A stretch of DNA of 38,206 nt from Catenulispora rubra (lineage in GTDB: Bacteria > Actinomycetota > Actinomycetes > Streptomycetales > Catenulisporaceae), in NCBI RefSeq assembly GCF_015356825.1, contig NZ_JAACYW010000088.1:1-38206 (forward strand), written 5' to 3'. Shown here piece by piece: positions 8,346 to 15,433 of the stretch. The first letter of the stretch is position 1. The number at the start of each line of letters is the position of its first letter. Below the pieces are notes generated by a model that was given only the letters and a program-made list of their open reading frames with translations, did not search any database and was not told where the DNA came from. The position numbers and the translations under genes are program-made.

Positions 8346-9061
8346 CAGGAACCACCCGCGCTGCCGGGAGCCAGCACGATCACCGAGACGGGATTGCTCC
8401 CGGCCTGCCCGATTCGGGCTGCCGAGGCCTCATCGGTCAGCAACGACACGTCGACCGAGCCGGTCTCCTGAGCGTCCTTCACCGACATGACCGTCGCCGT
8501 CATCGCGTTCTTCAGCGGATCGGCGGGTCTTTGAGAGACCGGAGCGGTTACCTGGTCCTGAGCGTTGATCTGTACGGCCACCTGATCGCCGGCCTTCAGC
8601 TCCGCAGGGAACGCGCCCGCCTTCAGTTCAGCTGGCGCGACTGCCTGACCGACTGGCGGGAAGACTGCCGAAGTCCCGATCTTGCTCCCGGTCATCAGGT
8701 CCCCAGCTACCAGCGGAACAGTCGCGATATGCCCGACGACCTGGCTCTCCTCAGACTCCGGGATCAGCCCGACGTCGGAATCAGCGGCAACCTCTGCGGT
8801 CCGCAAGTCCTCGGCGACCACCTTCTGCCCTGCCGGAACCGGCGTGGCGACCTGCAGCACCGGAACCCGGCCGTCGATCGAGGACAGCAGTACACCGCCA
8901 CCCACGCCACACAGTGCGACCAGGCCAGCCCCAGCCTTCACGTACGCCGGGCGGACCCGGCGCGTCGATCCCAGCCGACGCACGGACTTGGTCTTCGGGC
9001 GCGATGCCTCTTCAGGCTGCGCCTCTGCGGGCGGGGCCTGGCCAGGAATGACGGAACGCAC
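8345..9061 (-). CDS. SAF-domain (CpaB/RcpC-like) pilus assembly protein
   Basis: A 238-residue protein with a basic N-terminus, one membrane helix (around residues 39-62) and an external SAF domain (VLQVATPVPAGQKVVAEDLR, about 68-130), as in CpaB/RcpC proteins that lie outside the membrane in Flp/Tad systems. A C-terminal region with a second beta-rich module follows. In monoderm actinomycetes there is no outer-membrane secretin, so the partner of this domain is unclear. The start used is GTG 9061 with a weak ribosome-binding site (GGCGAG). It is encoded directly upstream of cpaE-like and cpaF-like genes. Confidence 0.85.
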   Translation of the reverse strand: MRSVIPGQAPPAEAQPEEASRPKTKSVRRLGSTRRVRPAYVKAGAGLVALCGVGGGVLLSSIDGRVPVLQVATPVPAGQKVVAEDLRTAEVAADSDVGLIPESEESQVVGHIATVPLVAGDLMTGSKIGTSAVFPPVGQAVAPAELKAGAFPAELKAGDQVAVQINAQDQVTAPVSQRPADPLKNAMTATVMSVKDAQETGSVDVSLLTDEASAARIGQAGSNPVSVIVLAPGSAGGS

Positions 9062-9125
9062 GATGAACTCGCCTAACGCCAGAGAATGGATATCAGAACT
9101 CAGTGATCTTGATCGAGAACGATCT

Positions 9126-10025
9126 TCAATGGCTGTTGGTTACGAGCGCTGCGGCCTCAATCACCCGCACCGGGAATCCGGTAGAAGACTCCACGTCGGG
9201 GAACGTCCCGCCAGGCCCGAACCCGGTCCAGTCCACCCGCCACGTGATCGTCGTCGTGACATGGAACGCTCCGCCGGGCTCCATCGCAGAAGTCCGGCGG
9301 TAGATATGGCCGCAATCCGGTGACAGTGCCATCCCATCGCCGGTCGGATGTTCCGGGAATGGGGTGCCGGGACCAGCGCAAGTCTCAGTTGTCCCATCCC
9401 CCATGGACCACACGACCTGCCGTGGCGTGGCCGTCGCGGTCACTGTCACGCCGCCGACCGTCAGCGTCACCGACTTCGAACTCCACGAACCAGGCTTCAG
9501 CCACAGCCACACCGGCAAGCCCGCCAGTTGCGGCACATCAGCCCTCGGGCTCATCCCGACGTCGGGTCGGGGCATCACCAAGGCCTGATACGCGTGCTGC
9601 GCGAGTTGTTGAGCACTGACCGTCGGAGCAGCAGGATCGATCGGAGAGAAGAGGAGGGAGGAGTCGACCAGGTGTCCGTTGACGGTGCACTCCTGCTGCG
9701 TCATTCGCTCTGGCACGGACGGATCGCCGACCGTAACGACACGCTGCACCAGGGGAATGAAGACGGGTACTTCCTGGCAGACGCGCACGTTCGATACGTT
9801 CGCCGGTCCGGCCTTCGGGATGCTCGCCGACTTGGTCGAGGACCTGCCGTCGATACTGAAATGGCATTCTGGGGCGTCGGGGTTCGTCGAGCAATCCGCG
9901 CCCACGACCCAATCGCCAGCTGCTGACGCGTGGGCAGCGGGCGGAGCTGGAGCCGGTGAGCCGGAGGGTGCTGCCACTGCGGCAAGCAGACCGACGACGG
10001 GAATCGGCAGCCCTCTCACGAGCAT
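9126..10025 (-). CDS. Secreted protein of unknown function in the Tad operon
   Basis: A 299-residue protein with a signal peptide (MLVRGLPIPVVGLLAAVAAP) and a mature domain rich in Cys and Trp. The segment VVWSMGDGTTETCAGPGTPF followed by SPDCGHIYRRTS and ITWRVDWT looks like a beta-sandwich (PKD-like) domain with a paired-cysteine signature. Homologues in actinomycetes are often labelled 'ATP/GTP-binding protein', but no P-loop is visible here, so that name is not supported. Its ATG overlaps the end of the lipoprotein gene by 10 bases. It is probably an extracytoplasmic part of the pilus apparatus. Confidence 0.75.
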   Translation of the reverse strand: MLVRGLPIPVVGLLAAVAAPSGSPAPAPPAAHASAAGDWVVGADCSTNPDAPECHFSIDGRSSTKSASIPKAGPANVSNVRVCQEVPVFIPLVQRVVTVGDPSVPERMTQQECTVNGHLVDSSLLFSPIDPAAPTVSAQQLAQHAYQALVMPRPDVGMSPRADVPQLAGLPVWLWLKPGSWSSKSVTLTVGGVTVTATATPRQVVWSMGDGTTETCAGPGTPFPEHPTGDGMALSPDCGHIYRRTSAMEPGGAFHVTTTITWRVDWTGFGPGGTFPDVESSTGFPVRVIEAAALVTNSH

Positions 10026-10576
10026 GAGCCAATCGGGAAGATCGCCAGATCAGTAACCCGCCACACCAGATCGGACTCTGCCACCCGCGCCCGGATCAGG
10101 CGTCGGCCACCGGGTGCCGCTCCGGCCGGAGGGCGGCCGGTTCTCGGATCGATTTCAGGAGCCGTCGAGGTGTCCGCACAGTCCTCGATCATGGCCGCCG
10201 TGGGCGCGGCGCTTGGCGAGACTTGAGTCACTTGAGCATGGATGACCGGAGCACCGCGGGAGACCAGACCCTGAGCCTGTTCCCGATACAAGATCTTTAC
10301 AAGCTCGGCCAGGGCCCGGTCAGTGGCGTGGTGGGTGAGAACGGAATCCTGCCAATCCGCCGTCCGAGCCGCGACCGCCGCGTCGGCCCACATACCGGTG
10401 TAGGCGCCCAGGGCAGCATCGCGTGCCTGGTACGTCGGAGGGGACACAGTTGATGGCTGCGAACTGGCAGGTGTTGGAGTCGCCGTCACTGGCGGCTTCG
10501 GCCCGGATGCCGAGCACCCGGCAGTCATCGAAGCGATTGCGATTGCACAGGACGCGACGAGTCTCGACGAAACCAA
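10016..10576 (-). CDS. Putative lipoprotein, NTF2-like, first gene of the Tad operon
   Basis: A protein of about 186 residues with a lipoprotein-type signal (RLVASCAIAIASMTAGC; Cys after TAG, an imperfect lipobox), a Pro/Ser/Thr linker and a domain starting TYQARDAALGAYTGMWADAA and ending SDLVWRVTDLAIFPIGSC. This pattern resembles NTF2-like lipoproteins encoded beside actinomycete secretion systems. The frame is open to GTG 10594, but that codon overlaps the GGAGG ribosome-binding site. TTG at 10576 sits at normal distance from AAGGAG and gives a standard signal peptide, so it is preferred. It is probably anchored on the outer face of the membrane. Confidence 0.7.
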   Translation of the reverse strand: MVSSRLVASCAIAIASMTAGCSASGPKPPVTATPTPASSQPSTVSPPTYQARDAALGAYTGMWADAAVAARTADWQDSVLTHHATDRALAELVKILYREQAQGLVSRGAPVIHAQVTQVSPSAAPTAAMIEDCADTSTAPEIDPRTGRPPAGAAPGGRRLIRARVAESDLVWRVTDLAIFPIGSCS

Positions 10577-10664
10577 GCCGGGACGCTCCTTCACCTCCTG
10601 TATCCGCCATCAACGGATACGCTCTCACCTCGCAGAGATCTAGACTTTCCAGAGCGATCCATGA

Positions 10665-10694
10665 AGTAAAGGACTGACGCGACAGAAGGGTCAA
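10665..10694 (-). promoter_or_regulatory. Promoter of the Tad pilus operon
   Basis: Read on the minus strand, a -35 box TTGACC (10689-10694) is followed after 18 bases by TTTACT (10665-10670). The -35 matches the primary-sigma consensus in five of six positions and the -10 in four of six. It lies about 90 bases upstream of the first start codon of the operon. No other convincing promoter was seen inside the operon, which is mostly overlapping genes. Confidence 0.5.
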
Positions 10695-10696
10695 TA

Positions 10697-10712
10697 TCAC
10701 TCGATCGAGTGA
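10697..10712. promoter_or_regulatory. Perfect 16-bp palindrome upstream of the Tad promoter
   Basis: The sequence TCACTCGATCGAGTGA is a perfect dyad, lying two bases upstream of the -35 box of the Tad operon promoter. Such a site suits a dimeric helix-turn-helix regulator; its position just upstream of -35 could serve an activator or a repressor. The regulator is unknown. Confidence 0.55.
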
Positions 10713-10764
10713 CGGGAGATTTTGATTCCGGCAACTACGCCGTCAGCTGCGCGACGTGACCAGG

Positions 10765-11493
10765 CTATGGATTGCCGCCCCGATGCCTGTGCAAGGAGAG
10801 TGCTGGTATTGCTGCAATTTGATCGTCGCGAAGGTCCTCCCACACGAGGCCAGTCGGCCGCCGCGGTTCTTCGCTACGAATCACTTCGTAAGGCGTCACG
10901 ATCAGGTCCACACGAAAGTCGTGCGAGGTCTCAGGAATCAGTTCGTCGATGACTTGGAGAGCATGAACGGGCGCCACAATCACTGTCTCGGCTGTCACCA
11001 GTCCGGCCTCGGTAAGCAGAGCCACTTCGAGATCCGAGTAGCCAGCTCCCTTGCCGATCCGGGCTCCGGACCGGTTCACAGCGACGCTGCCGCAGACGAC
11101 CATGTCGATGGGTCGCATGGCGCCCGTACCGATGTGGGGAGCAAGCTGTGCAGTCTGTCTCTTCTCGGCCGCCTCTCGCGCCGAGACCGTGAGCGTCTGG
11201 GGGTCCAGGAGGTAGAACGGCTCAGCCGTCGCCATTTTCGGCACAGCCATGTAGAGCAGCTTGCCATCTTCGAGCGCGCGCGTTCGGACAGCCAGTTGAG
11301 CCCAGTCAGGGTTGGCTTTGACCACCTGCGCCGCTTGCCACTCCGGCGTCTCCGCCAGACGCTCAGCCGTACGTTCGCTGCCGTAGAAGCCCGGGATCTT
11401 GCCGTAGGAGTCGGCCGGCACAGCCGACGCGTCGATGAGCATGCGCCAGACTCGCTCGCGAACGGCTTGCTTGGCTCCAAGAACGTCGGTCAT
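10765..11493 (-). CDS. 5-formyltetrahydrofolate cyclo-ligase-like protein
   Basis: A 242-residue protein of the 5-formyl-THF cyclo-ligase family, which converts 5-formyl-THF to 5,10-methenyl-THF using ATP. The N-terminus (KQAVRERVWRML) and the nucleotide/folate-binding segment RIGKGAGYSDLE fit the branch resembling eukaryotic MTHFSD (GKGxGxxDLE) rather than the canonical GxGGGYYDR, so the true substrate is uncertain. It is 13 bases downstream of the Xre/TPR regulator gene and transcribed in the same direction, so the two form an operon. A folate enzyme in an otherwise mobile region suggests a role tied to its regulator rather than housekeeping metabolism. Confidence 0.82.
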   Translation of the reverse strand: MTDVLGAKQAVRERVWRMLIDASAVPADSYGKIPGFYGSERTAERLAETPEWQAAQVVKANPDWAQLAVRTRALEDGKLLYMAVPKMATAEPFYLLDPQTLTVSAREAAEKRQTAQLAPHIGTGAMRPIDMVVCGSVAVNRSGARIGKGAGYSDLEVALLTEAGLVTAETVIVAPVHALQVIDELIPETSHDFRVDLIVTPYEVIRSEEPRRPTGLVWEDLRDDQIAAIPALSLHRHRGGNP

Positions 11494-11506
11494 CGTCCAC
11501 CACTAC

Positions 11507-12673
11507 CTAGATGGCAGCCATCAGCGCAAGTAGCCGATCGTTGATCTCCTGCACCGACGGCTCGCTGCGCCAGGGGCGCAACTCCCGGCCCGCCTGGAAG
11601 ACGATGTTCAGCCCGCCACCGCCGCGGGTCAGTTCGACGGCGTCGATCGTCTGGTGCATCGAGGCTTCGGCCTCGTCACGTTTTCCTTGTCGGATCAGGC
11701 TCAGGGTCAGGTTGCCGAGCGCGATCGATTGACTCTTCTTCTTCGCCACGAGCGCTGACACCGTCCTGCGGAGCAGCGGTTCAGCGAGATCGGGCAGGCC
11801 CAGGGAGAGGAAGCAGGACCCGGCGAGCCGGTTGAACTCGTTGGGGCTGAAGTTGTCGGCGACGGTGTCGTCGGGCGTGACGCGGTCGAACTGGGCTTCA
11901 GCCTTCCCAAGAGCGGCCTCAGCCTCCCTACGGTCGCCGGCCATCGCGCTGCCTTCCGCGACGTGTAGCAGGCTGAGCCCGGTAAGTGCGGGACTGCACA
12001 GGCTCGCCACCTCTGCGGCCTCGTCGGCGAGCGTCAGCCCTTTGATGGGGTCCTTCTCTCCGTAAAGCGCGACGAAGCTCTTCCGCAGCACCGCGTAGGA
12101 CTCGGTCAGCGGATCGCGAACCTGGCGCGCAACGCTCACAGCCTGGTCGAAGTACTCGACCGGGCCATCGTGATCACGTCGCTGGCTGACATCCCACACC
12201 AGCTGACCCATGAAGGTCGCCGATTCGGCTTCGACCTCGCCGAGTGCCTTCCGGACGCGGCTTCCCGTGGCGCTCTGGCGAAGATACGTGATCTGCCCGT
12301 GGACATGGCCGGCTACTCCGACAAGCGCGGTCGACGGCGACTTGTCGTACGACTCATCGAGCTGGCGGATACGTTCGTGAAGATGCGCCACGGCTACCAG
12401 ATCAACGCTCGACGGGTGCTGTAGAACATAGGCCAGTCGCTCGCCCGGCTCGCTCTGAACGATCGTGATGCCGTCCAAGAGGGCTTGGAGCTCGTCGGCG
12501 GACACCCGGAGCGCACGGGCGAGTTTGGGACGGAGCCAGGCCTGCGGTTCGTTCTCCGCCGCCTCCCATCGGACGACGGTCGAACGTTCGACGCCCAGGT
12601 GCAGCGCCAGCTGCTCTTGGGTGAATCCGGCCGCCTTGCGACGCTTCGCGAACTTGACCCGCCTGCTCGCCAC
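11507..12673 (-). CDS. Xre-family regulator with C-terminal TPR-like helical domain
   Basis: A 388-residue protein with an N-terminal helix-turn-helix at about residues 5-60 (GFTQEQLALHLGVERSTVVRWE) and about 300 residues of helical repeats with Ala/Leu-rich TPR spacing. This is the layout common in actinomycete Xre regulators that control small neighbouring operons and often respond to peptides or small ligands. Start is GTG 12673 with GAGGTG upstream. It is divergent from the recombinase-like operon across a 229-base gap and co-transcribed with the cyclo-ligase-like gene, and may control both. Confidence 0.88.
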   Translation of the reverse strand: MASRRVKFAKRRKAAGFTQEQLALHLGVERSTVVRWEAAENEPQAWLRPKLARALRVSADELQALLDGITIVQSEPGERLAYVLQHPSSVDLVAVAHLHERIRQLDESYDKSPSTALVGVAGHVHGQITYLRQSATGSRVRKALGEVEAESATFMGQLVWDVSQRRDHDGPVEYFDQAVSVARQVRDPLTESYAVLRKSFVALYGEKDPIKGLTLADEAAEVASLCSPALTGLSLLHVAEGSAMAGDRREAEAALGKAEAQFDRVTPDDTVADNFSPNEFNRLAGSCFLSLGLPDLAEPLLRRTVSALVAKKKSQSIALGNLTLSLIRQGKRDEAEASMHQTIDAVELTRGGGGLNIVFQAGRELRPWRSEPSVQEINDRLLALMAAI

Positions 12674-12706
12674 CTCATCACCTCACTCATCCAGCCCCTT
12701 CCGTAG

Positions 12707-12729
12707 CGTAGTCACTTCATTACGTAGTC
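12707..12729. promoter_or_regulatory. CGTAGTC direct repeats upstream of the Xre gene
   Basis: CGTAGTC occurs at 12707-12713 and 12723-12729, 16 bases apart; the second copy overlaps the palindrome TACGTA. The pair lies 34-56 bases upstream of the regulator's start codon, where an autoregulatory operator would be expected. Short repeats like this can occur by chance. Confidence 0.3.
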
Positions 12730-12822
12730 GCAGGTCAAACCGAAGGATGCCTCAAAAACGCCTCAGAAGTGCGGCATCGTCGCTGTGGGACGCCGCTGAT
12801 CAGGGGGCTTTGCTGGGTGGCA

Positions 12823-12864
12823 GCCGGGCCGACGACTCGTCATCCCCCAGAAGGTCGGCCCGGC
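12823..12864 (+). promoter_or_regulatory. Perfect 11-bp inverted repeat in the leader of the recombinase-like operon
   Basis: GCCGGGCCGAC (12823-12833) and GTCGGCCCGGC (12854-12864) are exact reverse complements with a 20-base loop, ending 38 bases upstream of the ATG at 12903. In RNA this would be a very stable stem. It could act as an attenuator, a processing signal, a terminator, or an operator in DNA. No U-tract follows. Confidence 0.5.
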
Positions 12865-12902
12865 CCCGATCGACCAACGTCAGCGATGACAAAGGGGCAG
12901 CC

Positions 12903-13226
12903 ATGGCGTTACCCATCTACGGCTACATGCGGATCGCGACAGACGCAGACTGCCCGGCCGAGACCGAGCGCGTCACAGCAGAGCTGGAGACGTTCGCGCG
13001 GCAGGAGGGCTTCTCGCTCGAAGACGTGTTCATCGAACACCTGGGAGCGAAGAACCCGGCGTTCGATGGTCTGATCGAACGCCTCAAGAGGTCTGAGACC
13101 AGGAACGTACTCGTTCCGTCGCTATGGCATTTCGCTCGGCTTCCCGGACTCCAAGAGGCCATGCGTCAGCACATCCAGAGCGAGACCGGCGCCCATGTCT
13201 GGGTCGTCCAAGGAAAGCGGCGGTGA
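12903..13226 (+). CDS. Small resolvase-like protein lacking the catalytic serine
   Basis: A 107-residue protein that aligns by eye with the N-terminal domain of serine recombinases: YGYMRIATDADCPAETERV against the family pattern Y-x-R-V-S-T-D-x-Q. The position of the nucleophilic serine is Ala (RIAT), and the C-terminal DNA-binding domain is missing. LVPSLWHFARLPGL corresponds to the conserved helix that normally reads LDRLgR. It cannot be a normal recombinase; a regulatory or structural role is likely. ATG 12903 is chosen because a GGGG-containing ribosome-binding site precedes it and homology begins right there. It is the first gene of a three-gene operon with spacings of 4 and 3 bases. Confidence 0.75.
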   Translation: MALPIYGYMRIATDADCPAETERVTAELETFARQEGFSLEDVFIEHLGAKNPAFDGLIERLKRSETRNVLVPSLWHFARLPGLQEAMRQHIQSETGAHVWVVQGKRR

Positions 13227-13230
13227 GGTC

Positions 13231-13539
13231 ATGAGTGAGCAGATCGAAGGCGCGTCCGCGGCGTTCCGGGGCTCAGAGCGGCAGATCCTCGAACGTCTGG
13301 GCACATTCCGTCTCCACGGCGTCGATCCCGAAGCGATCAACGAGGCTGTGCGACAGGCCAAAGCAGGTCACAGCCATATCGAATGCGCGGGTACGCGCTT
13401 CGAAGTCTCCGCCCCGAACTGGTCGATCGTCCAGGACGTCTACGGCTGCGCCAGAGGGCGGGGGTGTCGGCACGTCTCCCAGGGACAACGCGACGGTTTC
13501 GAAGCCATAATCCGTGCTCGAACGAACGCAGGGCAGTGA
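13231..13539 (+). CDS. Hypothetical protein between recombinase-like and HATPase genes
   Basis: A 102-residue protein, not recognised. It contains ERLGTFRLHGVDPEAINEAV, probably helical, and a middle section with Cys residues and aromatic positions (ECAGTRFEVSAPNWSIVQDVYGCARGRGC). No membrane segment. ATG 13231 is four bases after the previous stop with a GGTGAGG ribosome-binding site, so it is co-translated with its neighbours. The function is probably linked to the HATPase that follows. Confidence 0.65.
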   Translation: MSEQIEGASAAFRGSERQILERLGTFRLHGVDPEAINEAVRQAKAGHSHIECAGTRFEVSAPNWSIVQDVYGCARGRGCRHVSQGQRDGFEAIIRARTNAGQ

Positions 13540-13542
13540 GCC

Positions 13543-13974
13543 GTGTCCCACTACTCCATCACGCTCTCCGGCAGCGCAGAGTGCGTCCACGAAGTACGTG
13601 TGTGGGTCCGCAGCAGGCTTGGCGAGAATCCCGGGGTCGATGACGTGGTGCTGGTCGCATCAGAACTCGTCACCAACGCCATCCGGCACTCTGCCAGCGG
13701 TCGCCCCGGCGGCGCCTTCACGCTGCATCTCTCCGTCTTCACCGATCGCTGGCACGTGCGCGTGGACGACGCCGGCGGGCTCAACGTGCCGCGGATTCAA
13801 GCGGTCGACGACGACCAGGACGAAGCCGGCCGAGGCCTGGCCATGGTCGCCAGCCTGTCGCTGCGGTGGGGCGTCTTCGGCGACTACCGCGCCCGCGGCG
13901 TGTGGGCCGAAGTCCCAATTCCTGAGAGCGCCGCGCACCCGGCGGCGAGAGCGAGGCTTATCTCCCGCTGCTAA
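13543..13974 (+). CDS. HATPase-fold protein, anti-sigma-factor kinase type
   Basis: A 143-residue single-domain GHKL ATPase like the SpoIIAB/RsbW-type proteins abundant in actinomycetes. The N-box is ELVTNAIRHSA (E and N present), the G1 box is VDDAGGLNVP and the G2-like region is EAGRGLAMVASLSLRWG. Such proteins bind or phosphorylate anti-sigma antagonists or partner regulators, and often sit beside Xre regulators (WhiJ-type loci). GTG 13543 starts three bases after the previous stop. Here the usual DUF397 partner is absent, and the recombinase-like protein and the unknown protein take that place. Confidence 0.88.
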   Translation: MSHYSITLSGSAECVHEVRVWVRSRLGENPGVDDVVLVASELVTNAIRHSASGRPGGAFTLHLSVFTDRWHVRVDDAGGLNVPRIQAVDDDQDEAGRGLAMVASLSLRWGVFGDYRARGVWAEVPIPESAAHPAARARLISRC

Positions 13975-14459
13975 GTGACTTGGAGAACCGCTGTCACTCT
14001 CGGCCAAGCCGAGCGATTGAGCGGGACCGGCCAGCACGGAGCTACTGCACTCGCCTTGCCAACACAAAGTGGTCTGGCAAGTCGATCCGTTGAGTGACAC
14101 GGTTGGGTAGCTGGCTAGGACGACGCTGCAGCCGTTGAGGGCATGCCCTACCCGATCATGCTCGGTCTTCGAGCGCACGGCCGAGCGGTCATCGCTCCTG
14201 ACGAGTACATCGGGACCCACGTCGCTGACCTGGCGACCGGATGCAAGTCGTTTTCTCCAACCGTCGTTCCACCACTCCAGAGTGCGGCCAGCCAACGCCG
14301 CGTGCCGAACAGTTCCGAGACGCGCATAAGAGAGTTCCGGACCAAGACGGCGACTTGACCATCCTGCAATGATCACGCTAGGGCCGTATTATCTCCATCG
14401 AGCACGAACTGAGCACCGTTGCGGGCACAGGCCACATCTATATTGAGGGACGCCAAGTA
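13975..14459. other. Non-coding gap between HATPase and DUF6602-like genes
   Basis: A 485-base stretch with no convincing gene. Short open frames on both strands (for example around 14143-14369) lack ribosome-binding sites and actinomycete codon bias. A hairpin is present near its left end. GC content falls toward the right, where the lower-GC gene starts, so this gap may contain the junction of an acquired segment. Confidence 0.5.
13999..14013 (+). terminator. Small hairpin after the HATPase gene
   Basis: CTCGGC, loop CAA, GCCGAG: a 6-bp perfect stem 24 bases after the stop codon at 13974. No U-tract follows, as in many actinomycete terminators. It is weak on its own. Confidence 0.35.
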
Positions 14460-15332
14460 GTGACAACACCTGGACACAAACGAGCCCAAGAGATCCTTGC
14501 ATCAGCTGAAACAGAGTTGACGGCTGCCTTCCACAGGGCGGAGGCGAGTTTTAAACACATGGGTGACCGTGGTGGCGCCCGCGAATCAGCAGTTCGATCT
14601 TTCCTTAGCGATCAGCTTCCTACTCGGTTCGCGATTTCGTCCGGGGAGGTTATGGACGCAGCTGGCAATAATTCAGGACAGACCGATGTCGTCATATACG
14701 ACAGCCTTAACACCCGCCCGCTTTACGTCACCGACGGTGTCGCCCTACTTCCAGCCGAAACGCTTTTGGCAACGGTTGAGATTAAATCGACAATCAGCAA
14801 GACCGAAATAGAAAAGGCCGTTGGTGGCATGAATAGGCTGCGCACGCTACGCCCGTGGGATGCCCCTTGGTCCGCAGCAAGACGCGACGGTCATCCCGCT
14901 GACGACGGGCTGCCTAGGATCTTTACGACCGTCTTCGCATTTGCAACCGATCTAGCTAAGTCAAATTGGCCAACAAACGAGATGCTACGACTCCGCGAAT
15001 GCTGCGCTGCGGCCGGACTGCCGACTGCATACTTCGATCGACTGATCGTCCTCGATCGCGGAGTGCTACTTCCTTCGACAGGGACCGTTTACGCGCCGAC
15101 GAACGAAAAGGGGGCTCTCGGTTCATGGTTTTTCCAATTGGTCAGCTTCTTGAGCCGTGAAGCCGCTAGGCGCGAACAGTTCCCATGGGACAGGTACAGA
15201 CTAGACGAGCGGGACAGCTGGCTGCGGGTTGCAGAAAAAATTGATGACGCCCCCGTCGCCACACGCGCAACGGAGAGCGACAGGCTTAAAGCCCGCAAGG
15301 ATAGAAATGAAATTGCTTTTAGAGAAAATTAA
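14460..15332 (+). CDS. DUF6602-like PD-(D/E)XK nuclease-fold protein
   Basis: A 290-residue protein. E42 and E63 (SGEVMDAAGNNSG), D76 in GQTDVVIYD and E107-x-K109 in LATVEIKS form a restriction-nuclease-like pattern D...ExK. The layout (helical start, RESAVRSFLSDQLPTRF, then the D and ExK strands) matches the DUF6602 family as I remember it, whose function is not established; a nuclease or defence role is plausible. Its first 60 bases are about 47% G+C and the 3' end is AT-rich, well below the neighbours, and it uses codons rare in them, which suggests horizontal acquisition. GTG 14460 has GAGGGA upstream. It stands alone and is convergent with the next gene. Confidence 0.72.
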   Translation: MTTPGHKRAQEILASAETELTAAFHRAEASFKHMGDRGGARESAVRSFLSDQLPTRFAISSGEVMDAAGNNSGQTDVVIYDSLNTRPLYVTDGVALLPAETLLATVEIKSTISKTEIEKAVGGMNRLRTLRPWDAPWSAARRDGHPADDGLPRIFTTVFAFATDLAKSNWPTNEMLRLRECCAAAGLPTAYFDRLIVLDRGVLLPSTGTVYAPTNEKGALGSWFFQLVSFLSREAARREQFPWDRYRLDERDSWLRVAEKIDDAPVATRATESDRLKARKDRNEIAFREN

Positions 15333-15433
15333 CGACTACCTAAAAACCGAGCCACCCACAGAGAGTCCCGCAGCTCGACCCGCACAGTTTGAGCCGAAAC
15401 CGGCAATACACCGACAATGGGTTTGGCGACAAG

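Noticed and set aside
9126..10025. ATP/GTP-binding protein, the name often given to relatives
   Set aside because: No P-loop or other nucleotide-binding motif is visible and the protein has a signal peptide.
12903..13226. Active site-specific recombinase
   Set aside because: The catalytic serine is Ala and the DNA-binding domain is absent.
14143..14369. Short open frames on both strands in the gap before the DUF6602-like gene
   Set aside because: No ribosome-binding sites, no recognisable domain and unconvincing codon use.
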